Assembly: GCA_903873185.1 (NCBI GenBank)
Contig: CAIQNN010000040.1
Span: 1 to 64,000, forward strand
Source of the DNA: an uncultured Actinomycetes bacterium
GTDB taxonomy: Bacteria > Actinomycetota > Actinomycetes > Nanopelagicales > Nanopelagicaceae
DNA length: 64,000 nucleotides
Direction of reading: 5' to 3'
How positions within the stretch are numbered: position 1 is the stretch's first letter; every line of letters starts with the position of its first letter. Made by a program: the position numbers and the translations under genes. Below, one piece after another: positions 1 through 6,273 of this stretch. The notes under the pieces were generated by a model. The model saw nothing but the letters and a program-made list of their open reading frames with translations. It made no database searches and was not told where the DNA came from.

Positions 1-81
1 AATCCTGCCGCCGTCCTGGATGGCGAGATCGATGGCTTCATCGAGGCTGGCATCAAATGGCGAAAGAGCACTGAGCGCTAA
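1..81 (+). CDS. prfB: Peptide chain release factor 2, C-terminal end (partial)
   Basis: The first 26 codons of the window read NPAAVLDGEIDGFIEAG and on to KWRKSTER before a TAA stop. This matches the conserved RF2 tail (NPxAVLDGDLDxFI followed by a short basic end). RF2 releases peptides at UGA and UAA codons; the GGQ and SPF motifs lie outside the window. The order prfB-ftsE-ftsX-smpB is standard in Actinobacteria, which supports the call. The stop codon is also the point where a 16-bp tandem array begins. Only the last 26 residues are visible, so the programmed frameshift known from some prfB genes cannot be checked. Confidence 0.85.
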   Translation, partial: NPAAVLDGEIDGFIEAGIKWRKSTER

Positions 82-218
82 AGCCAGCACCACGCAAAGC
101 CAGCACCACGCAAAGCCAGCACCAACGCAAAGCCAGCACCAACGCAAAGCCAGCACCATGCAAAGCCAGCACCACGCAAAGCCAGCACCACGCAAAGCCA
201 GCACCACGCAAAGCCAGC
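80..218. repeat. Tandem repeat array A, 16-17 bp unit, 8 full copies plus a partial
   Basis: Eight head-to-tail copies of AAAGCCAGCACCACGC (two copies carry an extra A, one has T for C) plus a 9-bp partial. The first copy overlaps the prfB stop codon TAA. No spacers, so it is not a CRISPR array. The array can be read through as a Gln/Ser/His-rich open frame, but that frame has no ribosome-binding site and is taken as spurious. Confidence 0.95.
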
Positions 219-353
219 GGACCCACCCAAAACCCCCAGATTTAACCCATCTCTCAGGCTTAAAGGCGCGTATTTACGCCGGTTCGCGACTTTCCCTACC
301 TAAACTGAGCCTCCTGCAGGAGTTCTTCCCGTCCTTCGCTAGATGAGGTGTCA
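219..353. other. prfB-ftsE intergenic region with a 12-bp palindrome
   Basis: After the repeat array the spacer holds a weak hairpin near 265-281 (GGCG/CGCC arms) and a perfect palindrome CTCCTGCAGGAG at 311-322, about 30 bp before ftsE. A TAAACT at 301-306 could be a -10 element, but no convincing -35 is seen. No gene recognised. Confidence 0.5.
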
Positions 354-1043
354 GTGATTCGCTTTGAGAACGTAACGAAGATGTACCCGAAGCAGGAGCG
401 CGCTGCTCTTGATGGGGTGGATCTGGAGATCCTCAAAGGCGAGTTCGTCTTCTTGGTTGGGCTCTCAGGCTCTGGCAAGTCGACCTTCCTCCGTTTGGTT
501 CTTCGCGAAGAGCGCCCAACCTCGGGAAACATCGTGGTGGCTGGCAAGGATCTAAATACCTTGGCCGCGCATAAGGTCCCAGAGCTTCGCCGCCAGGTTG
601 GCACGGTCTTCCAGGATTTCCGCTTGCTGCCAAATAAAACGGTTCACGAAAATGTGGCCTTCACCCTTCACGTCTTGGGCTATTCGCAGAAAGAGATCAA
701 CCGCGAAGTCCCTGAGGTTCTCGAACTGGTTGGCCTTGAAGAGAAGACCGATCGCAAACCAAATGAACTTTCCGGTGGCGAACAACAGCGGGTGGCAATT
801 GCACGTGCATATGTCAGCCGGCCAACAATCTTGATCGCCGATGAGCCAACTGGAAACCTGGACCCGGCAACAAGCGTTGGAATTATGAAGTTACTGGACC
901 GGATTAATCGCGAAGGAACAACGGTCGTTATGGCCACGCACGATTCGGGCATTGTCGATCAAATGCGAAAGCGCGTGATTGAACTTGAAGGTGGTCATGT
1001 AGTTCGTGACCAAGTACGCGGCGTCTATGGATATACGGGTTAG
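354..1043 (+). CDS. ftsE: Cell division ATP-binding protein FtsE
   Basis: ABC-type ATPase that with FtsX forms the FtsEX complex, which drives peptidoglycan hydrolases at the division septum from the inner face of the membrane. About 229 residues, usual family length. Walker [10 protein letters not shown] near residue 37, signature [16 protein letters not shown] near 139 and Walker [13 protein letters not shown] near 159 are intact. A GTG at 348 would add two residues, but the likely Shine-Dalgarno GATGAGG (342-348) overlaps it, so the GTG at 354 (protein begins VIRFENV, typical for FtsE) is preferred. ftsX follows after 9 bp, so the two are co-transcribed. Confidence 0.95.
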   Translation: MIRFENVTKMYPKQERAALDGVDLEILKGEFVFLVGLSGSGKSTFLRLVLREERPTSGNIVVAGKDLNTLAAHKVPELRRQVGTVFQDFRLLPNKTVHENVAFTLHVLGYSQKEINREVPEVLELVGLEEKTDRKPNELSGGEQQRVAIARAYVSRPTILIADEPTGNLDPATSVGIMKLLDRINREGTTVVMATHDSGIVDQMRKRVIELEGGHVVRDQVRGVYGYTG

Positions 1044-1052
1044 GGGAAGACG

Positions 1053-1955
1053 ATGCGCGCTCGCTTTGTTTTTGGAGAAGTTCGAATTGGGTTACGTCGA
1101 AATTTAACGATGACCTTTGCCGTAATGATCACGGTGGCAATCTCATTGACGTTATTAGGCATCGGCCTGCTTGCTAATTCGCAAGTTAAGGTCATGAAAG
1201 ATTATTGGTATGACAAGATCGAGGTCTCAGTCTTTCTCTGCGGCACGCTCTCCGAATCACCATCATGCGCCGGCGGTCCGATCACCTCTGATCAACGGTT
1301 GGCAATTCAAAATGACCTGAATGCATTGCCCGTGGTTGCTCAGGTTTATTACGAATCTCAAGCCCAGGCTTTTCAGCACTTTCAAGAACGATTTAAGAAT
1401 TCGGCAATTGCCCAAAATGTAACGGCCGATCAATTGCCAGAATCCTTCCGCGTTAAGTTGAAGGATCCAACTAAATTTGCAGTGGTCCAAAGCGCCTTCT
1501 CGGGGCGACCTGGCATCGATACCGTGCAGGATCAACGAACCATTCTTGAGAAGTTCTTCCGATTATTAGGCGTACTTCGCGACGGCGCTTTAGGAATTGG
1601 TTTCGCTAGCGTTCTTACGGCAGCGTTATTGATTAGTAATACCTTGCGTATTGCGGCCTTTAACCGGCGCCGAGAAACTGGCGTTATGAAGTTAGTTGGC
1701 GCCTCCTCCTTCTCGATTCAACTGCCATTTTTGCTCGAGGGTATCTTTTCGGCGATCGTGGGTTGGGCGGTTTCCACAGGGCTCTTATCTGCCTTTAAGT
1801 ACCTGGTCGACACGAAAGTAGCGCCATTGCTCTCATTTACCCGCTTCTTTACCTGGAGCGACGTCTGGGTAGCCTCGGGAATTTTGCTCCTTACGGGATT
1901 CTTCGTATCCTCGGTAGCATCCGTTCTTACGTTGCGTCGATACCTGAAGGTATAG
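1053..1955 (+). CDS. ftsX: Cell division protein FtsX
   Basis: Membrane partner of FtsE; its extracellular loop normally engages cell-wall hydrolases such as RipC-type amidases/peptidases in Actinobacteria. 300 residues with the FtsX layout: cytoplasmic N-terminus, membrane helix about 20-41, a large extracellular domain about 45-170, then helices about 176-198, 225-245 and 272-293. The cytoplasmic stretch NRRRETGVMKLVGAS between helices 2 and 3 is the typical MacB/FtsX signature. The start ATG is preceded by AGGGGAAG. Two Cys residues in the extracellular loop (CGTLSESPSC) could form a disulfide. Confidence 0.95.
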   Translation: MRARFVFGEVRIGLRRNLTMTFAVMITVAISLTLLGIGLLANSQVKVMKDYWYDKIEVSVFLCGTLSESPSCAGGPITSDQRLAIQNDLNALPVVAQVYYESQAQAFQHFQERFKNSAIAQNVTADQLPESFRVKLKDPTKFAVVQSAFSGRPGIDTVQDQRTILEKFFRLLGVLRDGALGIGFASVLTAALLISNTLRIAAFNRRRETGVMKLVGASSFSIQLPFLLEGIFSAIVGWAVSTGLLSAFKYLVDTKVAPLLSFTRFFTWSDVWVASGILLLTGFFVSSVASVLTLRRYLKV

Positions 1956-1991
1956 GCCAAACCCTTAAAGCTACAGGAATGTTGAGGAGAT

Positions 1992-3146
1992 GTGGCCGCT
2001 CCGATTGTCGATCTCTTTAAAGGGACGAATCGAACCGCCATCCTCGGGTTGGTCTCACTAGCGTTAATCCTTGGGCTAGGCGTAGGCGATTACGTCGGAC
2101 AATCTCGGCATAAATCCACCGTTGATGAAGCGCTGAGCACGGTTATCAAGCGCGATCCGCTGGCGCCAAAACGTAGCGTTCTAGAGAGAGCCGCAATCGA
2201 TGCGATCCTCAAGGCAACCGGTGATCGATGGGCCAACTACTTTCCACTTGAAAGCGTCGACATTTTTACTGCGGGACTTCAGGGTAGATATAGCGGGGTC
2301 GGTATTTGGCTTCGTAAATCGCCATCAGGTGTTTTGGAAATTTCTAGCGTTCAGCCAGGTAGCCCGGCTTCAGGTGCCGGCCTTCGAGTTAGAGATTTAT
2401 TGCAAACTATTGACGGTGCTGATGTGAGTACCGAATCAGTTGCAACCGCGGTTGCGGCACTTCGTGGTAGTCCAAAATCCGCGGTGAGTATTGGCGTCCT
2501 GAGGAACCAGCAAGCAATTTCAGTTAGCTTGTCTCGCGCCGATGTTCTCACCGGCGACGTTGTCGCATCACAGATTGCGCCAAAGATTTTGTATCTACAA
2601 GTTTCGGCAATTTCTACTCATTCCTCTGACGATGTTGCAACTGCGTTAAAGAAATATCCGCACTCCAAAGGAATCATTCTCGATTTGCGCGATAACCCTG
2701 GTGGAATTCTTTCGGTCGGGGTTGATTTAGTCTCACAATTCTTAAGTAGTGGCGCCGTTGTTTCTTATACCCCAAAGGGCCAGGATGATGTTCTTCTCAA
2801 CTCCAACAATTCCTCACCTGATACTGCGCCAATGACAGTTTTGATAAACCGCTCCACCGCAAGCGCAGCCGAGGTAATTGCTGGTGCGCTGCAAGATCGA
2901 AATCGGGCCGTAATTCTCGGTGAGACCAGTTATGGAAAGGGCACCGTGCAAGAAGTTGTAGCCCTTATGGATGGTTCGCAAATCGAAGTCACCGTCGGAA
3001 AGTATCGAACACCATCGGGCAAACTCTTGGATCGAGTTGGCATTCATCCCGATTTGGCGGTTGGGGAAACCGGCGAGATAACCAAGGCGATTCAAGTTCT
3101 ATCGGGGTTGGCGGCGCTCGATTCCGGCAAAGTAGCGACTAAGTAG
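1992..3146 (+). CDS. S41 family carboxy-terminal processing protease (CtpA-like)
   Basis: Membrane-anchored serine protease that trims C-termini of exported or membrane proteins. 384 residues: signal anchor about 14-32, helical segment, PDZ domain about 98-180, S41 catalytic core about 190-375. The Ser-Lys dyad is visible as Ser291 in STASAAE and Lys316 in GETSYGKG; the DLRDNPGG stretch at about 231-238 is also typical. GTG start with GAGGAG 4-5 nt upstream. It sits 36 bp behind ftsX and ahead of smpB, the usual actinobacterial place for this gene; a role in envelope remodelling near FtsEX is plausible but inferred. Confidence 0.92.
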   Translation: MAAPIVDLFKGTNRTAILGLVSLALILGLGVGDYVGQSRHKSTVDEALSTVIKRDPLAPKRSVLERAAIDAILKATGDRWANYFPLESVDIFTAGLQGRYSGVGIWLRKSPSGVLEISSVQPGSPASGAGLRVRDLLQTIDGADVSTESVATAVAALRGSPKSAVSIGVLRNQQAISVSLSRADVLTGDVVASQIAPKILYLQVSAISTHSSDDVATALKKYPHSKGIILDLRDNPGGILSVGVDLVSQFLSSGAVVSYTPKGQDDVLLNSNNSSPDTAPMTVLINRSTASAAEVIAGALQDRNRAVILGETSYGKGTVQEVVALMDGSQIEVTVGKYRTPSGKLLDRVGIHPDLAVGETGEITKAIQVLSGLAALDSGKVATK

Positions 3147-3361
3147 GGAGAAGAACTAAGTAATTTTCTTCAACTAATGCCCCACACATCAGATCGCCAC
3201 CAACTAGACAGTGCTCTTTACAACCTGCACCCATTAGAACCTGCACCCATTAGAACCTGCACCCATTAGAACCTGCACCCATTAGAACCTGCACCCATTT
3301 GAACCTACATTCCGTTATGGTCCTTAGGCTTATGTGCCCGCGAGCGACCCTCTGAACCAAG
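3147..3361. other. Intergenic region between S41 protease and smpB
   Basis: Holds tandem array B (listed separately) and no recognisable gene. No clear hairpin-plus-T-run terminator was seen after the protease stop. The 3' end carries the smpB -10 element. Confidence 0.6.
3222..3308. repeat. Tandem repeat array B, 16-bp unit, 5 copies plus a partial
   Basis: Five head-to-tail copies of AACCTGCACCCATTAG (the fifth ends TTTG) and a partial seventh-mer. The unit resembles array A at several positions (both share an A-rich lead and a GCACC core), which may reflect common origin or chance. No open frame with a ribosome-binding site runs through it. Confidence 0.95.
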
Positions 3362-3373
3362 TACCCTTAGGCC
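3362..3373 (+). promoter_or_regulatory. Leaderless-type promoter of smpB
   Basis: TACCCT at 3362-3367 is six bases from the smpB ATG, so a transcript starting the usual 6-7 bases after a -10 would begin at or next to the start codon. No Shine-Dalgarno is present, which agrees with leaderless translation. Confidence 0.55.
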
Positions 3374-3856
3374 ATGGTGAAGGAAGAGGGCAGAAAATTG
3401 ATCGCTCAGAATAAGAGCGCGCGCCACAATTACTTCATCGAAGAGGTTTACGAATGTGGGCTGGTACTGACGGGAACTGAAGTTAAATCCTTGCGTGCCG
3501 GTCGCGCCTCCTTAGTCGATGGTTTTGCCATGGTTCAAGATGGCGAACTTTGGCTTTCGGGTGTTCATATTCCGGAATACACCGAAGGAACCTGGACCAA
3601 CCACACCCCGCGAAGGGATCGGAAACTTCTGCTTCATAAGCGGGAGATTGCGAAATTATTTGGCCTGACAAAGCAAGGCGGGCTAACTCTGGTTCCGCTC
3701 TCAATCTATTTTAAGGATGGAAAAGCGAAGATCGAATTGGCGTTGGCAAAAGGTAAGAAGAGCCACGACAAGCGCTCTGATTTGATGGAGAAGCAAGCAA
3801 ATCGAGAGATCACTCGTGAACTTTCCCGTCGGACTTCAGGCAAGAGCGCTCGCTAA
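3374..3856 (+). CDS. smpB: SsrA-binding protein SmpB
   Basis: Small basic protein that binds tmRNA and mimics the anticodon arm during trans-translation rescue of stalled ribosomes. 160 residues, normal length. Typical stretches: [29 protein letters not shown] at the start, a central barrel with [14 protein letters not shown] and [12 protein letters not shown], and a basic C-terminal tail ([18 protein letters not shown] then Arg/Ser-rich end) that enters the decoding channel. Its partner tmRNA lies 111 bp downstream on the same strand. Confidence 0.97.
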   Translation: MVKEEGRKLIAQNKSARHNYFIEEVYECGLVLTGTEVKSLRAGRASLVDGFAMVQDGELWLSGVHIPEYTEGTWTNHTPRRDRKLLLHKREIAKLFGLTKQGGLTLVPLSIYFKDGKAKIELALAKGKKSHDKRSDLMEKQANREITRELSRRTSGKSAR

Positions 3857-3967
3857 TTGGTTTAACTGGGTGTTCTTCGGGATAACTAACTTCGTGAATG
3901 AGCCTTGTATCGGTACCCTTAGAGCACAACTACATATGGAATAAAGCTTCATTGCTGCCATAACCAT

Positions 3968-4339
3968 GGGGGTGAACGGTCTCGACTGTAACGTTAGAGA
4001 CAGGTGAAGCGGGCCGAGGAAGCCGGGATGATCTCGTTAACCAATAACCCTGGCAAAAAACTAAGCGCCAGTACAACTGCCGCTGATTTCGCTATCGCTG
4101 CCTAAGCGATCTAAGTGAATCCGTTAGCCCGAATCTGCTCTCGATTCGGAACCTAGCGTCGCTAGAGAGCTCTACCTGACGGTGGTGTTGCAGACGCCAT
4201 TGGGGACATAAATCTGTAACTGAGTTCGTTGACTACATGTGTTCGTGAGAGTCTGGACTGAGAAAACGATTAGGACACTACGCCCGTAGAAGCCCTGTTT
4301 TTGTGTTATAGGACCCGGGTTCGATTCCCGGCACCTCCA
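3968..4339 (+). ncRNA. ssrA: Transfer-messenger RNA (tmRNA, ssrA)
   Basis: Acts with SmpB to free stalled ribosomes and tag the nascent peptide. The 5' end GGGGGUG pairs with CACCUCC at 4332-4338, including a G3-U wobble that is the alanine identity element; A4339 is the discriminator and CCA is not encoded. The T-arm reads CCGGG-TTCGATT-CCCGG. The tag frame follows TAAGC with resume codon GCC at 4067 and runs to TAA at 4103-4105, coding ASTTAADFAIAA. The AIAA ending differs from the usual ALAA. A TACCCT near 3919 may be the promoter -10. The reading-frame alignment is by eye against the known E. coli arrangement. Confidence 0.93.
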
Positions 4340-4353
4340 CGCAATTCACCGAT

Positions 4354-4374
4354 GCGCTCAGATAATTTGAGCGC
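4354..4374 (+). other. Hairpin just after tmRNA
   Basis: GCGCTCA (4354-4360) and TGAGCGC (4368-4374) form a perfect 7-bp stem with a 7-nt loop, 14 nt past the mature tmRNA end. It lacks a T-run, so a 3'-processing or anti-decay role is more likely than termination. Confidence 0.5.
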
Positions 4375-4419
4375 TAAGGTGCAAAACTTTCATCGTGTGA
4401 CATTCGTCAAAGAGTGGTG

Positions 4420-4442
4420 ACACCACCATATTTGGTGTTTTT
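4420..4442 (+). terminator. Probable intrinsic terminator of tmRNA
   Basis: ACACCA at 4420-4425 pairs with TGGTGT at 4433-4438 across a short loop, followed directly by TTTT. The stem is short (6 bp), so strength is uncertain. It lies about 80 nt beyond the tmRNA end. Confidence 0.5.
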
Positions 4443-4510
4443 GATTTGTCTTTCCCGATGGATAAGAGAATCCTTTAGTTGGTACACCGAATGTGCCAGA
4501 GGGAATAAAA

Positions 4511-4648
4511 ATGAACGAGAACATCGTCTATACACATGCAGAGCCGATTCTTGGCTATCCAAAACCAAAGAGCCAACGAAGTCGACTCTTTAGAATTTTG
4601 AGTATTGCCGTTGCTCCAAATGGACTTAAGCACCTGCACTTGCGCTAG
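4511..4648 (+). CDS. Possible small protein of 45 residues
   Basis: The frame begins MNENIVYTHAEPILGYPKPK and ends with HLHLR before TAG. The ATG is preceded by AGAGGGA with about 6-7 nt spacing, a good ribosome-binding site, which is the main reason to list it. The second half is basic with a short hydrophobic stretch (ILSIAVAP). No family recognised and no homologue known to me. A competing frame on the opposite strand (4475-4678) has no visible ribosome-binding site. It could equally be chance. Confidence 0.35.
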   Translation: MNENIVYTHAEPILGYPKPKSQRSRLFRILSIAVAPNGLKHLHLR

Positions 4649-4767
4649 CAAGCAACTTAATTTGCGCTGACTTCGCAAGTAGTAATGGATTTAGTTAAAA
4701 GCTGACGTTGCCATCCTTCCATCCCTTTTTATGATTTTGATGGAATCTTGTTCAATCTCACAATTCT

Positions 4768-4836
4768 GATTCAAACTTTTGGTCTAATTTGATTCAAACT
4801 TTTGGTCTTATTTGATTCAAACTTTAGGTCAAATTC
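4768..4836. repeat. Tandem repeat array C, 23-bp unit, 3 copies
   Basis: Three exact-length copies (4768-4790, 4791-4813, 4814-4836), each starting GATTCAAACTTT and containing GGTC; copies 1 and 2 differ at one base and copy 3 is more diverged. AT-rich, unlike arrays A and B. No spacers and no reading frame of note. Confidence 0.9.
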
Positions 4837-4935
4837 AACGTATCGGTTTCAAATTGTCTTCAGAGAACTTAACTTAGCCCGCCAGTGGATCGCAGATACT
4901 TTAATAATCGCGAGCGCAAAATGAGATATTGATTT

Positions 4936-4961
4936 TGCAAGTGACTTGCAGATTCTTTTTT
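4936..4961. terminator. Palindrome with downstream T-run (terminator-like)
   Basis: TGCAAGTGACTTGCA (4936-4950) is a 15-bp perfect palindrome about a single central base, followed by GATTC and a T-run at 4955-4961. It could end a transcript coming from the region downstream of tmRNA, or be an operator; the loop would be very small, which weakens the terminator reading. Confidence 0.35.
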
Positions 4962-5014
4962 ACTCTCAGCATTTGTTCATCACGGGTTAACTGAATTTGG
5001 GTGAATCCGGGAAT

Positions 5015-5060
5015 AGTTGAACTTTCAACTTTGTTACAGTACAGTGGTTGAGAATTCAAC
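5015..5060 (+). promoter_or_regulatory. yceI promoter with two operator-like palindromes
   Basis: Site 1 is AGTTGAACTTTCAACT (5015-5030), 7-bp arms with a CT spacer. Site 2 is GTTGAGAATTCAAC (5047-5060), the same core with one mismatch. Centres are 31 bp apart, about three helical turns, so both face the same side of the DNA. A possible promoter is TTGAAC (5018-5023, inside site 1), 16 bp, TACAGT (5040-5045), which would put the start point in site 2. The GTTGAA-NN-TTCAAC core recurs in the pirin promoter at 8010-8031. Size and symmetry fit a dimeric repressor such as MarR-family proteins; the regulator gene is not in the window. Confidence 0.7.
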
Positions 5061-5105
5061 TAAATGACATTTTATGGTCAGACAACTAACCGAGGAGTAA
5101 GACAG

Positions 5106-5666
5106 ATGACAACAGCAACAGCATCTTTAACCGGCCACTACACCGTTGACGCAGCCCACAGCAGCATTAACTTTGGAATTCGCCACGTGATGGTCGCGAA
5201 GGTTCGCGGCTCATTCAAAGATTTCGCTGGAACCGGCTTTCTAGATATCGAAACCCCATCGAATTCCACGCTAGAACTTACAATTCAAGCAACCAGCATT
5301 GACACGGGCAACAACGACCGTGACGCGCACCTACGAAGTAACGACTTCTTCTCAATGGAAGAATTCCCAACCATGACTTTCGTATCAAAGGAATTCGCCG
5401 CAGCTGGTGGAAATACCTACAAAGTAACTGGCGATCTGACCATCAAGGGAATCTCAAAGTCTGTCACCATCGACCTTGATTTCACTGGCGACGCAGTTGA
5501 CCCATACGGCAACAACCGAATTGGCTTCGAAGGATCTTCTTCAATCGACCGTACCGACTTCGGTGTGAACTTTAATGCAGCCCTTGAGACTGGCGGAGTT
5601 ATGCTCGGCGAGAAGATCAGCCTTGAGTTCGACATTTCAGCTATCCGCAATGCAGAAGTTGCCTAA
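5106..5666 (+). CDS. YceI family polyisoprenoid-binding protein
   Basis: Lipocalin-like beta-barrel protein; family members bind polyisoprenoids such as the ubiquinone chain. 187 residues from the chosen start. Family signatures: YTVDAAHSSINFGIRHVMV near the N-terminus, VRGSFKDFAG, FFSMEEFPTMTFVSK in the middle and NRIGFEGSSSIDRTDFGVNF near the end. An in-frame ATG at 5064 exists, but GAGGAG (5092-5097) serves the ATG at 5106, which also matches family N-termini. No signal peptide is visible, so it is probably cytoplasmic, as in many Actinobacteria. Controlled by its own operator-bearing promoter and closed by a strong terminator, so monocistronic. Confidence 0.93.
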   Translation: MTTATASLTGHYTVDAAHSSINFGIRHVMVAKVRGSFKDFAGTGFLDIETPSNSTLELTIQATSIDTGNNDRDAHLRSNDFFSMEEFPTMTFVSKEFAAAGGNTYKVTGDLTIKGISKSVTIDLDFTGDAVDPYGNNRIGFEGSSSIDRTDFGVNFNAALETGGVMLGEKISLEFDISAIRNAEVA

Positions 5667-5688
5667 TAGCTAGAAACATTTATTGAAA

Positions 5689-5720
5689 GAACCGCCTCTG
5701 ATGGGGCGGTTCATTTTTTT
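5689..5720 (+). terminator. Intrinsic terminator after yceI
   Basis: GAACCGCC (5689-5696) pairs with GGCGGTTC (5705-5712), 8-bp GC-rich stem with an 8-nt loop, followed by an A and a run of T. Confidence 0.92.
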
Positions 5721-5730
5721 TGGAGAGAAG

Positions 5731-5818
5731 GTAGTGCATAGGTTGAGGTAGTGACCATTGGAAGTTAGTGCGTGGGTTGAGGTAGTGACCATTGGAAGTT
5801 AGAGCGTGGGTTGTAGGT
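5731..5818. repeat. Tandem repeat array D, 34-bp unit, about 2.6 copies
   Basis: Copies at 5731-5764 and 5765-5798 plus a 20-bp partial; each holds GAGGTAGTGACCATTGGAAG. It lies between the yceI terminator and the end of the small membrane protein gene on the other strand. No function visible. Confidence 0.85.
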
Positions 5819-5834
5819 GAGCCGTTTTAAATCG

Positions 5835-6131
5835 TTATTGCTCGATCGAGGGCGTGACCTCGGGTTTTGCCGGTCGAAAGGTTCTTGAGATTGCCAGGCT
5901 GGCGCAACTGAGCCCAACCAGCCCAAGAATTCGCGCGGGCATAGCTATTTTAGAGACGATTAGGAGAGCGCCACTCATGCTTGCGGCAACGCTAAACAAG
6001 GAAACAAGAATCCGTTTGGCGAGTTTGGGGAAGTATTTTCCGATGGGAATGAAGGAAATCCCTAATGCAAATGGGCCGGCGGTTAGGGCAACGAGAAAAA
6101 TAATTCCTACGACTAAAGCCAGACTCTCCAT
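5835..6131 (-). CDS. Small hydrophobic membrane protein, unknown function
   Basis: 98 residues from the ATG at 6131 (a GTG two codons upstream is also possible). Three hydrophobic segments: about 3-24, 41-62 and 67-84, followed by a polar C-terminus (RTFRPAKPEVTPSIEQ). The composition and helix spacing look like a real membrane protein, but I recognise no family, and the ribosome-binding site is poor. It lies downstream of the DUF222/HNH gene on the same strand with a 32-bp repeat array between, so co-transcription is possible. The opposite-strand frame over the same DNA has no such hydrophobic pattern. Confidence 0.55.
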   Translation of the reverse strand: MESLALVVGIIFLVALTAGPFALGISFIPIGKYFPKLAKRILVSLFSVAASMSGALLIVSKIAMPARILGLVGLSCASLAISRTFRPAKPEVTPSIEQ

Positions 6132-6145
6132 GGTCACACTTTAAA

Positions 6146-6273
6146 CGGTTTCCAATGGGGCGTGCCCAAGACTCATGCGGTTTCCAATGGGGCGTGCCCA
6201 AGACTCATGCGGTTTCCAATGGGGCGTGCCCAAGACTCATGCGGTTTCCAATGGGGCGTGCCCAAAACTTATA
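6146..6273. repeat. Tandem repeat array E, 32-bp unit, 4 copies
   Basis: Four contiguous 32-bp copies (6146-6177, 6178-6209, 6210-6241, 6242-6273), the first three nearly identical and the last diverged at its end. Each contains the small palindrome GGGCGTGCCC. The last copy overlaps the stop codon of the DUF222/HNH gene (6269-6271), so the array makes up the 3' untranslated region of that gene. Confidence 0.95.

Larger units (their letters stand above)
4443..5014. other. Gene-poor region between tmRNA and yceI
   Basis: About 570 bp with no recognised conserved gene. It is AT-richer than its surroundings. It holds a possible 45-codon frame (4511-4648), a 23-bp tandem array (4768-4836) and a palindrome followed by a T-run (4936-4961), each listed separately. 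No integrase, transposase or copy of the tmRNA 3' end was seen by eye, so there is no evidence for an integrated element. Confidence 0.6.

Noticed and set aside
80-218. CRISPR-like look of arrays A, B, E and F
   Set aside because: Units are directly contiguous with no unique spacers, and no cas genes are present.
20-346. Gln/Ser/His-rich open frame over the repeat array after prfB
   Set aside because: It is a translation of array A, has no ribosome-binding site, starts inside prfB in another frame and overlaps the ftsE control region.
4475-4678. 67-residue minus-strand frame
   Set aside because: No ribosome-binding site, Cys/Trp-rich composition unlike a real protein, and it overlaps a plus-strand frame with a better start.
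3968-5105. tmRNA as an integration site with an inserted element downstream
   Set aside because: No integrase, phage or plasmid gene and no second copy of the tmRNA 3' end was found by eye.
5854-6144. 96-residue plus-strand frame opposite the small membrane protein
   Set aside because: The minus-strand frame has clear membrane helices, while this one is a basic shadow with no ribosome site.
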